Shown piece by piece: positions 43,173-50,875 of a DNA stretch of 64,000 nt (positions are counted from its first letter, which is position 1; each line of letters starts with the position of its first letter). A program made the translations under genes and the position numbers. This DNA is from Enterovirga aerilata (GTDB taxonomy: Bacteria > Pseudomonadota > Alphaproteobacteria > Rhizobiales > Beijerinckiaceae). A model generated the notes under the pieces. The model did no database searches. It saw nothing but the letters and a program-made list of their open reading frames with translations, and was not told where the DNA came from. Where the stretch lies: the NCBI RefSeq assembly GCF_013044135.1, contig NZ_JABEPP010000007.1:248001-312000 (forward strand), written 5' to 3'.

Positions 43173-43825
43173 CAGGCCGCCACCCCCACGCCGACGGGGC
43201 AGGTGACACCGGTGCCGCCCAGCCCGCAATAGCCGCCGGGGTTCTTGGCGAGGTATTGCTGGTGATAGTCCTCGGCGAAGTAGAAGGGCCCGGCCTCGCG
43301 GATCTCGGTCGTGATCGGGCCGAAGCCGCGCTGATCGAGCGCCTGCTGGAACGCGGCCTTGGACCGCTCCGCCGCCGCCCGCTGCTCGTCGTCGAAGACG
43401 TAGATGCCGGACCGGTACTGCGTGCCGACATCGTTCCCCTGGCGCATGCCCTGGGTGGGATCGTGCCCCTCCCAGAACGCCTTGAGCAGTTCCTCGTACG
43501 GGACGACCTTCGGGTCGTACACGACGAGCACGACCTCGTTGTGCCCGGTGAGCCCGGAACAGACCTCCTCGTAGGTGGGATTGGGCGTGTAGCCGGCCGC
43601 GTAGCCGGCGGCCGTCACCCAGACGCCCGGCAGCTTCCAGAACAGCCGCTCGACGCCCCAGAAGCAGCCCATTCCGAAGACGGCCTGGCGCAGGCCCTCC
43701 GGATAGGGTCCCTTCAGCGGGCGGCCGTTGACGAAATGGGCTTGGGCCGTGGGAATGGGATTGGGCCGGCCGGGCAGCGCGTCGGCTTCGGCAGGCATCT
43801 CGGCTTTCTTGCGGAAGAGGAACAT
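43172..43825 (-). CDS. msrA: Peptide-methionine (S)-S-oxide reductase
   Basis: A 217-residue enzyme that repairs oxidised methionine. The catalytic Cys54 is in [11 protein letters not shown], followed by [18 protein letters not shown] and the C-terminal resolving cysteines around [16 protein letters not shown]. About 40 residues precede the fold. It is cotranscribed with the UPF0114 gene. Its coupled partner may serve membrane or redox protection, but that is inference. Confidence 0.95.
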   Translation of the reverse strand: MFLFRKKAEMPAEADALPGRPNPIPTAQAHFVNGRPLKGPYPEGLRQAVFGMGCFWGVERLFWKLPGVWVTAAGYAAGYTPNPTYEEVCSGLTGHNEVVLVVYDPKVVPYEELLKAFWEGHDPTQGMRQGNDVGTQYRSGIYVFDDEQRAAAERSKAAFQQALDQRGFGPITTEIREAGPFYFAEDYHQQYLAKNPGGYCGLGGTGVTCPVGVGVAA

Positions 43826-43955
43826 GGGACGGCTCCGGATTCGAAGCCGAATATGGTGAGCCGGCCGCCCGGTGTCACGGCTCCGGCCCGCCGATTGCCC
43901 GGGGAAGGGGAGCCGCGTAGCCTCTCCGCCTGGGCTCTCACGGGGAGAGACGGCG

Positions 43956-44276
43956 ATGCCCTATTATTCGCCCGCCGAGCTGCGCGAGAAGGTCTTCGAG
44001 GCGCCCCTGCGCACGGTCGAGATCCGCGTCTCGGCGCCCATCATCAACCGCCACATCGCGGCCCTGGAGCGCGGGCAGCCGGCGCCGAAGATCAAGGTCG
44101 GCGGCGGCACGATCATCGGCGGCGGGCTGCATTGGTACGTGGCGAGCTACGTGCTCGGCCGTCAGCCCGTGATCGAGAAGGTCGATCCGCCGGGGCCCGA
44201 CATCGTCCGCTACAGCCTGCGGCAGGTGATCTTCGAGGGGATCGACTGGGAGAACATGACGGTCCGGCGCGGGTGA
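43956..44276 (+). CDS. Small protein of unknown function
   Basis: A 106-residue soluble protein starting [14 protein letters not shown], with GGGGAGAG upstream of the ATG. A conserved-looking centre reads [20 protein letters not shown] and ends with an acidic [17 protein letters not shown]. No domain or active site is recognised. It is flanked by divergent msrA and a convergent binding-protein gene, and its stop codon lies inside a strong hairpin. Confidence 0.6.
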   Translation: MPYYSPAELREKVFEAPLRTVEIRVSAPIINRHIAALERGQPAPKIKVGGGTIIGGGLHWYVASYVLGRQPVIEKVDPPGPDIVRYSLRQVIFEGIDWENMTVRRG

Positions 44277-44291
44277 ACCCCGCGCCGGACC
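44261..44291 (+). terminator. 13-bp hairpin across the stop codon of the convergent pair
   Basis: A perfect 13-bp stem (44261-44273 with 44279-44291) and a 5-base loop TGAAC. The stop codon TGA of the 43956 gene is the first three bases of the loop. No T-run follows on either strand. It may act as a bidirectional roadblock for the two convergent transcripts. Confidence 0.5.
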
Positions 44292-44297
44292 GGTGCG

Positions 44298-45458
44298 CTA
44301 GGTTCCGGATTCGGGCAGGAGCTTCCAGGCGCCGTTCTCGATCGTCACCATCACGCGGGCGCGCTTGTCCTGGCCGACATGGTCGTCCTTGGTCATCGTG
44401 ACGACGCCCTGGCTGTAGACCACGTCCTTCAGCCCTTCGAGCGCGTCGCGGAGCGCAGCGCGGAACTCCGGCGTGCCGGGCTTCGCGGTCTTGGCCGCGA
44501 CCGGGATCGCCGCCTGGAGCAGCACCAGCGCGTCGTTCGCATGCGCCCCGAAGGTCGAGGCCGAGCCGGGACCGAACATCGCCTCGTATTTCTGCACGTA
44601 TTCGAGGCCGGCCTTCTTGACCGGGTTCGATTCGGGAAGCTGCGCGGCCACGAGGACGGGCCCTGCCGGCAGGATCGTGCCGTCCACGTCCTTGCCGCCG
44701 ACGCGGAGGAAGTCGGCATTGGCCACGCCGTGCGTCTGGTAGATCTTGCCCGTATAGCCGCGCTCCTTGAGCGTCTTCTGCGGCAGGGCCGCCGGCGTGC
44801 CGGAGCCCGCGATCAGCACGACCTCGGGCTTGGCCGCGATGAGCTTGAGGACGGGCCCCGTGACGCTGGTATCGGTGCGGGAATAGCGCTCGGTCGCGAC
44901 GAGCTGGATGTTCCGCTCCTTGAACGCCGGCGTGATGACGTTGAGCCAGCCGTCGCCATAGGCGTCGTTGAAGCCGATGAAGCCGACCGTCTTCACCTTG
45001 TTCGCGGCCATGTGGTCGGCGATGGCGTCCGCCATCAGGCGGTCGTTCTGCGGCGTCTTGAAGACCCAGCGGCGCTTCTCGTCCATCGGGCTGATGATAG
45101 CCGCGGAGGCCGCGAGCGTGATCATCGGGGCCTTCATCTCGCTCACGACCTCGATCATGGCGAGCGAGACGGGGGTCGTGGAGGAGCCCACGACGACGTC
45201 GACCTTGTCGTCGGTCAGGAGCTTGCGGGTATTGGCCACGCCCTTGGTGGTGTCGGAGGCGTCGTCGAGCACGATGACCTCGACCGGAACGCCGCCGATC
45301 TCCTTCGGCATCAGCTTGGCCGTGTTCGCCTCCGGGATTCCGAGCGAGGCGGCGGGGCCGGTGGTCGACACGGTCATGCCGATCTTCACGGCCTGGGCGC
45401 TGGCGCCCGAGGCCAGCGCAAGCGAACCGGCGGCGAGCGCCGCGAACAACAATCTCAT
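44298..45458 (-). CDS. ABC transporter substrate-binding protein, LivJ type
   Basis: A 386-residue periplasmic protein with signal peptide (cut after ASAQ) and the type I fold. The mature start KIGMTVSTTGPAASLGIPEA and the DDASDTTKGVANTRKLLTDD segment are family landmarks. No permease or ATPase gene is adjacent. It is a paralogue-like copy of the protein at 14193-15392 only at the fold level; the sequences differ. The ligand is unknown. Confidence 0.85.
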   Translation of the reverse strand: MRLLFAALAAGSLALASGASAQAVKIGMTVSTTGPAASLGIPEANTAKLMPKEIGGVPVEVIVLDDASDTTKGVANTRKLLTDDKVDVVVGSSTTPVSLAMIEVVSEMKAPMITLAASAAIISPMDEKRRWVFKTPQNDRLMADAIADHMAANKVKTVGFIGFNDAYGDGWLNVITPAFKERNIQLVATERYSRTDTSVTGPVLKLIAAKPEVVLIAGSGTPAALPQKTLKERGYTGKIYQTHGVANADFLRVGGKDVDGTILPAGPVLVAAQLPESNPVKKAGLEYVQKYEAMFGPGSASTFGAHANDALVLLQAAIPVAAKTAKPGTPEFRAALRDALEGLKDVVYSQGVVTMTKDDHVGQDKRARVMVTIENGAWKLLPESGT

Positions 45459-45575
45459 CGTATCCTCCCGGAGCCTTGTGAGGCGTCTTGCCTGCGGGAG
45501 GTTTTAGCGGAGAGACGGCGCGAGTCGAGCCTTCCGGCGCGGCCGGCGACTAAGGTCGCATGCCGCGCCAGGCGT

Positions 45576-46373
45576 TCACGGCCGATGCGCGGCCACGGAC
45601 ACCTCGGCCGCTCCGACCTTCCCGCCCGCCAGCCAATGATCGAGAAAGGCGTCGAGCCAGACCCGGACGGCCGGGTCGTGCATGAGCCGGCCTTCGATCT
45701 GGCGGGTGCGGTCCTGCGCGCCGGGGGTGCTCAGCCGTTCGTGGCCGCGCACGGTCCAGCAGCACATCATCGCGTGCGTGACCTCCGGGTGGAACTGGAG
45801 GCCGAAGGCGGCGCGGCCGACCCGGATCGCCTGGGTGGGGAAGTCGTTGCCGGTCGCCAGGGTCTCCGAGCAGGGCGGGCAGTCGAAGCCCTCCCGGTGC
45901 CAGTGATAGACGTGGCTCGGCCATGCCGCGCCGATCTCGTCCGTGAAGGCACGGCCGGGCGCGGTAGGATTGAGCGGGTAGTAGCCGATCTCGGCGCGAC
46001 CCTCGGGATGCGCATAGACCCGCGCGCCGAGATGCCGTGCGAGCATCTGCGCGCCGAGGCAGAGCCCGAGAAGCGGCTTCTCCTCCCTGAGCGCGACGCC
46101 GAGCCAGTCGATCTCGCGGCGGATATAGTCCTCGTCGTCGTTGGCGCTCATCGGCCCGCCGAACACGATCGCGCCGGCATGGCCGGCGAGGGTCGCGGGA
46201 AGCGGGTCGCCGAAGCGGGGCCGGCGCAGATCGAGCGGATGGCCGCGCAGGGCGATCAGCCGGCCGAGGCGCCCGGGGGTCGAATGCTCCTGGTGCAGCA
46301 CCATCAGGACCGGCAGCTTCGGCCCGCCGGACCCTTCCACCAGTGCCCTCACGCGATCCGCGTGTCCGCTCAC
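45576..46373 (-). CDS. Class I glutamine amidotransferase-like protein
   Basis: A protein of 265 residues from GTG 46373, which follows AAGGAG at a good distance; ATG 46400 and 46433 upstream have poor ribosome sites. The nucleophile Cys105 is in GLCLGAQMLA, and the His/Glu pair is in FGLQFHPEVTH. GAIVFGGPMSAND is the oxyanion region. It resembles stand-alone GMP-synthase-type amidotransferases involved in amine or glutamine catabolism. It is divergent from the receiver gene across about 290 bp with no visible gene. Confidence 0.85.
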   Translation of the reverse strand: MSGHADRVRALVEGSGGPKLPVLMVLHQEHSTPGRLGRLIALRGHPLDLRRPRFGDPLPATLAGHAGAIVFGGPMSANDDEDYIRREIDWLGVALREEKPLLGLCLGAQMLARHLGARVYAHPEGRAEIGYYPLNPTAPGRAFTDEIGAAWPSHVYHWHREGFDCPPCSETLATGNDFPTQAIRVGRAAFGLQFHPEVTHAMMCCWTVRGHERLSTPGAQDRTRQIEGRLMHDPAVRVWLDAFLDHWLAGGKVGAAEVSVAAHRP

Positions 46374-46665
46374 GCTCCCGGCTCCTTCCGTCCAGCGCAT
46401 CTCGCGCCCAGGTCCAGGCGCCGTCGCGGCCATCCTCCCGGGACCGGCAATCTGAACGCGACCTGTCGATTTCGGGCCGACATGGTTAAGGTTCCCTGTC
46501 CTATGCCGCGCCACGCCTGGAACGACTTGGTACAGATAGGTTTCGTCGCCAGGAATCGGAAAGCCTGTTCGGCTCCGCTCCTTGACGCGGCCGAGCCGGC
46601 GAAACAACAAGCCTCACGAGTTCCGCGCTGTGGGTCATGCACGGCGCGGGCCAGCGGAACAGACA

Positions 46666-47049
46666 ATGTCGTCATTGGCCCCCGGGGCGGATCAGAAGCT
46701 CGCCGGTCTGCGCGTGCTCGTCGTCGAGGACGAGGTCGCGATATCGCTTCTGCTGGAGGACATGCTGCTCGATCTCGGCTGCGAGGTCGTCGGGCCGGCC
46801 GGCCGCCTGGCGCCTGCGACCGAGCTCGCCCAGGCCGAAAGGCTGGACCTCGCCGTGCTCGACGTGAATCTCGCCGGCCAGCCGATCTATCCGGTGGCGG
46901 AGGCGCTCAGCGCCCGCGGCATCCCCTTCGTCTTCTCGACCGGCTACGGCTCGGCGGGGATCGACGAGCCCTACCGCGACCGGCCCGTGCTGCAGAAGCC
47001 GTTTGCGCAGCATGAGCTGCAGCGTGTCCTGAGATCCGCCTTGTCGTGA
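46666..47049 (+). CDS. Single-domain response regulator (receiver)
   Basis: A 127-residue CheY-like protein. Acidic residues are in VLVVEDEVAI, the phosphoacceptor Asp is in LAVLDVNLAG, the switch Thr is in PFVFSTGYG and the Lys is in VLQKPFAQ. It has no output domain. It is similar to the partial receiver at the left edge. It is convergent with the adenylate cyclase, with the stops 4 bp apart. Single-domain receivers often feed the PhyR-NepR-EcfG stress cascade in alphaproteobacteria; a link here is only suggestive. Confidence 0.9.
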   Translation: MSSLAPGADQKLAGLRVLVVEDEVAISLLLEDMLLDLGCEVVGPAGRLAPATELAQAERLDLAVLDVNLAGQPIYPVAEALSARGIPFVFSTGYGSAGIDEPYRDRPVLQKPFAQHELQRVLRSALS

Positions 47050-47053
47050 GCCG

Positions 47054-49189
47054 TCACGGACGGCGGAAGGTGCGCACCGCGCTTTCCGTGCCGTCCTGAT
47101 AGGCGAGCTTGACCTGCACGGATTCGGTGCCGTCCGGCAGGGCGAGGACGGAGCGCATGTCCGGCGCGGCGCCCGGCGAGCCGGGCTGGCAGGCCGGTAT
47201 CGGCAGCGGCTGGCTCGGCGCCTCGTCCCCGAACCCGATGAGGGCCTGCCGGATGGCGCAACGGTTCGCGACGAGCTGGGCATAGGACAGGATGTCCGGC
47301 AGGTCCGGCCGGAAGGACACCCAGGATTCCGGATTGCGTTCCAGGGTCTCGCGGGCGGCGCTGACGAGCGCCGATCCCGGGTCGAAGGAGAGCGGGAAGG
47401 GGCCTGCCTCGCGTCCGGACAGGTCGCGATAGGTGACGTAGAGCGTCGTGCGGCCGAGCGATGCGGGGAGGGCCAGCTCGAAGCTGCTCGCCGGCCGGGC
47501 CGGGGTGGAGGTGACGGGCGCCTGCTCGCCGGCTTCGCCGATGCGCAGCCCGACCTGGGTGGCGGGCTCGGGCAGGGTCACGCGGGCGATCCAGCTCGCC
47601 TCCGTGCGCACGAAGCTGGCGCCCGGTCGGACGGAGGCGCCGGCGAAGTAGCCCTCGATCTCGGCGCGGCGGGTGCGGGCGGCCTCGACCCAGCCTTCGA
47701 GGAAGGTCCGATCGATGAAGAGCGGCGCGAGGGCGCCACTTTCCGCTCCCTCCAGGAAGCGGTCGAGCGCCGCGAAGGCGAGGCGGCGGTCGGTCAGGGT
47801 CGGGCCGCCTTGCCGCTTCTCCATGAGCGCCTCGGCCAGGAAATAGGCCGCGGGCAGGAAGTCGGGATTGTCGCCGGCCAGCGCCTCGAGCCTGGCGCGG
47901 CGGTCAGCGCCCTCCGCCTGCATGGCGGCGACGAGCGCCACGGACCGGCTGCCGTTCTGGCGCGCCAGCTCCTGCAGGCTGCGGCGGGCCGCCTCGGCGC
48001 CCAGCGTGCTCCGCATGAGCGTCGCGTAGCGGATCGGCAGATCGACCGCTTCGCCCGCGGCGGGGGCCGCCGTCGCATAGGCTCGCAGCGCCGCCCCGCG
48101 GTCGCCGCGCGCCTCGTGGAAGCGGGCATTGTGGTAGAGTTCCGGCAGCGTCTTGGCTTCGGCGATCACGCCCTCGCGCGCCAGCCCCGCGAATGCGGCG
48201 GCGGCTTCCGCGACGGGCATGGGCCTGACCGCAGGCGCGGCTTCCTTCCTATCTTCGGCCTGGGCGGGCCTGTCGGGCGCCTTCTCGGCCGCCTTCTCCG
48301 GCGGTCGTGCAGGCGTCCTGGCGGCCGGCTGGGTCCTGGCCGCGTGCTTGGGAGCTTCGGCCTGCTTCGGTGCCGGTACGACCTCCACGGGGGTGGCGTC
48401 CGCGAGGTTGGACGGCGGCGTGGCCGGCGCCGCCGTCTCGGCTGCGCTCCAGTCGCGGTAGGCCCGCATCATCATCGGCACGCCCGGGACCGCGGCCGCG
48501 CCGGCCGCGAGCAGCAGCCCGAGCGCGGCAAGGAGGCGGATGCGGCCATGCCGCGCTCCTTCCTCGGGTTCGGCCGTCCGCTCGCGGCGCGGATCGGCCA
48601 CGATCGGCTCGCCCGCCCGGAGCGGTTCGGGGCTGCGGGACAGCACGAAGGCGTGGATCGGCTGCGGCAGGTTCTTCAGGCGGCGCGCGCCGATGTCCTG
48701 GAACTCCACCGGGATCTTGTTGGCCACCGCCTCGTGCACGGAGCGCGAGATGCAGATGCCTCCGGCCGGCGCGAGACCCTCGAGCCGCGCCGCGATGTTC
48801 ACGCCGTCGCCCAGGAGGTCGTCGCCGCGCTCGACCACGTCGCCGATGGTGATGCCGATGCGGAAGGCAATGCGCCGCGCCGGGTCGGTGCCGGAAGCGG
48901 CGGCCGCGAGGCTGTCCTGGATGTCGATGGCGACCCGCACCGCCTCGACGGCGGAATCGAACTCGCACATCACCGAATCGCCGGCGGTGTTGAAGATGCG
49001 CCCGCCCGCCCGCTGCACCAGCCCGTCGAAGATCTCGCGCGCGGCGGCGAGCGAGCGGAGCGTTCCCTCCTCGTCGAGCGCGACGAGGCGCGAATAACCC
49101 GCGACGTCGGCCGCGAGGATCGCCGCGATCTTGCGCTTGAGGGGCGGCGCGCCGGGCAGCGCGGCGCTCCGTTCGGTGGCGGACAGCAT
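47054..49189 (-). CDS. Adenylate/guanylate cyclase with large extracytoplasmic region
   Basis: A 711-residue class III cyclase. The catalytic domain is N-terminal (1-185), with metal-binding Asp28 (LAADVAGYSRL) and Asp71 (TAGDSVMCEF) and transition-state Asn131/Arg135. A single predicted helix (about 217-240) separates it from a Pro/Ala/Lys-rich linker (about 255-325). A 380-residue helical and strand-rich C-terminal part follows, with a Cys pair near the end (RCAIRQA, PACQPG). This topology is unusual, as sensor domains normally precede the cyclase. It probably makes cAMP in response to an envelope signal; the signal is unknown. Confidence 0.8.
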   Translation of the reverse strand: MLSATERSAALPGAPPLKRKIAAILAADVAGYSRLVALDEEGTLRSLAAAREIFDGLVQRAGGRIFNTAGDSVMCEFDSAVEAVRVAIDIQDSLAAAASGTDPARRIAFRIGITIGDVVERGDDLLGDGVNIAARLEGLAPAGGICISRSVHEAVANKIPVEFQDIGARRLKNLPQPIHAFVLSRSPEPLRAGEPIVADPRRERTAEPEEGARHGRIRLLAALGLLLAAGAAAVPGVPMMMRAYRDWSAAETAAPATPPSNLADATPVEVVPAPKQAEAPKHAARTQPAARTPARPPEKAAEKAPDRPAQAEDRKEAAPAVRPMPVAEAAAAFAGLAREGVIAEAKTLPELYHNARFHEARGDRGAALRAYATAAPAAGEAVDLPIRYATLMRSTLGAEAARRSLQELARQNGSRSVALVAAMQAEGADRRARLEALAGDNPDFLPAAYFLAEALMEKRQGGPTLTDRRLAFAALDRFLEGAESGALAPLFIDRTFLEGWVEAARTRRAEIEGYFAGASVRPGASFVRTEASWIARVTLPEPATQVGLRIGEAGEQAPVTSTPARPASSFELALPASLGRTTLYVTYRDLSGREAGPFPLSFDPGSALVSAARETLERNPESWVSFRPDLPDILSYAQLVANRCAIRQALIGFGDEAPSQPLPIPACQPGSPGAAPDMRSVLALPDGTESVQVKLAYQDGTESAVRTFRRP

Positions 49190-49317
49190 GAACTTTCTTC
49201 CGCACGGCGGCGCGGCAATATGAAGGCGGAAACGTCAAGGATTTCGCAACGCAGCACCGGGCGGGATCGGAGGCGCCGCGAGCGCGTTGCCGGCGAGAGG
49301 CGGGAGAGAGGGGCGAT

Positions 49318-50184
49318 ATGGCCGCGGGAAGCGAGGTGGCGATTGCCGAGACGGGCGTGCCGCCCGCACCCGAACGGGCCGCCATAGCGGACGAGGCCGA
49401 CCTCGCCGCCATCCGTGACGCCGCGCGCGTGCTGGAGCGCTCGACGCTGGTCGGCCGGATGTCGTCCCTGGCGGGACGGCCGCTGGAGATGATCAGCCGG
49501 AACCTGCCCGCCCCGGCCCAGGAGGCGGTCGGCCGCGCGACGGAGCTCGCCATGAAGGCGGCGCTGCGGGCGGCGTTGACGACCATTCCCAGGGACGGGC
49601 GGTTCCGGGTGCGCGGCCTGGACCGGGCGGCCGCCGTCGCGTCCGGGGCTCTCGGCGGCGCGCTCGGCCTGGTCAGCCTGCCGGTCGAGCTGCCGGTCTC
49701 CACCATGCTGATCCTGCGCACCATCGCGGAGATCGCGCGCGAGAACGGCGAGGATCTCGCCGACCCGGCAACGCGCCTCGCCTGCCTGGAGGTCTTCGCG
49801 CTTGGCTCCCGGACGGAGGCGGACGATCTCGCGAGCAGCGGCTATTTCGCGGTCAGGACGGCGCTCGCGAGATCGGTCAGCCAGGCCGCCAAGCTCGCCG
49901 CCGCCCAGGGACTGGCAGATACGAGCGCGCCGGCGCTCGTCCGCTTCATGGCGCAGGTCGCGTCGCGCTTCGGGATCGTGGTCTCGCAGAAGGTCGCGGC
50001 CGGCGCGGTGCCGATCCTGGGCGCGCTTGGCGGCGCGGCCGTGAACGCCGCCTTCCTCGAGCATTTCCGGGCGATCGCCCGCGCCCACTTCACCATCCGG
50101 CGGCTCGAGAGGACCTATGGGGAGGAGGCCGTGAAGGCCGCCTATGCGGCCGCGGAAGCGGAGCTCCCGCCGGCCGCTACTTGA
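49318..50184 (+). CDS. EcsC-family protein
   Basis: A 288-residue protein of the EcsC family. Typical sections are PIPRDGRFR-like around residue 92 and GGALGLVSLPVELPVSTMLI, then RENGEDLADPATRLACLEVF. A later segment (AGAVPILGALGGAAVNAAF) is hydrophobic. The family name comes from a Bacillus ABC transporter locus, but its role is not established. It is divergent from the adenylate cyclase (128-bp gap), and its end overlaps the convergent gene by 8 bp. Confidence 0.82.
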   Translation: MAAGSEVAIAETGVPPAPERAAIADEADLAAIRDAARVLERSTLVGRMSSLAGRPLEMISRNLPAPAQEAVGRATELAMKAALRAALTTIPRDGRFRVRGLDRAAAVASGALGGALGLVSLPVELPVSTMLILRTIAEIARENGEDLADPATRLACLEVFALGSRTEADDLASSGYFAVRTALARSVSQAAKLAAAQGLADTSAPALVRFMAQVASRFGIVVSQKVAAGAVPILGALGGAAVNAAFLEHFRAIARAHFTIRRLERTYGEEAVKAAYAAAEAELPPAAT

Positions 50185-50794
50185 GCCCGACCGTCCCGGC
50201 CAGCCTGCTGCCGAGGTCGATGACCTTGTCGCCGAGCGCTGCCGTCTTCCTCGCCACTTCGCGGCCGTCCGGCAGGATGGCCGGGATCACGTCCGTTCCC
50301 GGAACGTCCCAGCCGAGCAGCCGGAAGCCCCGGGACTCGGTCCGGGCGGAGGCGAGCACCGCCGGCTGCGGTTCGACGGTCGGCAGCGGCTGTTCGAGCT
50401 CCGCCGGCCGGCTCGGGGGGAGGGCGGCGAGCCTGCGCGTCTCCCGTTCGGTCCGGTCGATCTGGGCGGTGCGCGGGGCCCCGTTCGGCCGAACAGCGTC
50501 GGACTGCCCGGGCTTCTCGCTCCAGGCGCTCGGCTCCACCTGCGGCAGCGCGAACATGGCCAGCGAATCGTAGATCCGCGTCGCGCGGGTCGGGACGTCC
50601 TCGACCTCCCAGGTCAGCCGGTCGAGAGTCTTCGTCATCTCGGCATGGCGCGCCGGCGGGGCCGGTTCGGACGGCAGGTAGGAGAAGGCGAGGGCGGCGC
50701 TCCCGGCTGCCAGGACCGAGGCGAAGGCGTATCGCATGAAGCGCACCGGTCCGCCCGACCGGCCCCGGCCCAAGACGCCCCTGAAACCCACCAT
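50177..50794 (-). CDS. Membrane-anchored protein of unknown function
   Basis: A 205-residue protein. A perfect AAGGAG site lies 6 bases before the start. One hydrophobic helix (about 20-38, MRYAFASVLAAGSAALAFSY) could be a signal anchor, and the rest is polar and Pro/Arg-rich with a C-terminal hydrophobic patch. No domain is recognised. Its 3' end overlaps the EcsC gene by 8 bp in the opposite direction. Confidence 0.6.
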   Translation of the reverse strand: MVGFRGVLGRGRSGGPVRFMRYAFASVLAAGSAALAFSYLPSEPAPPARHAEMTKTLDRLTWEVEDVPTRATRIYDSLAMFALPQVEPSAWSEKPGQSDAVRPNGAPRTAQIDRTERETRRLAALPPSRPAELEQPLPTVEPQPAVLASARTESRGFRLLGWDVPGTDVIPAILPDGREVARKTAALGDKVIDLGSRLAGTVGLK

Positions 50795-50875
50795 CCGATT
50801 CTCCTTCCGTCCCGGCCAAGGTTGCGGCGCTTTGGGGCGATTTTGGGGGCGGCGCGGGGCGCCGCCCCCTCGGCC

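Noticed and set aside
44624-44640. Sequence GGGTTCGATTCGGG resembling a tRNA T-arm
   Set aside because: It lies inside the binding-protein gene, and no acceptor or anticodon stems are present.
46519-46543. GGAAC followed by GTTT 16 bp later, upstream of the receiver gene, as a fourth EcfG promoter
   Set aside because: The -10 lacks the C and the spacing is one base short compared with the three exact matches, and it is about 120 bp from the start codon.
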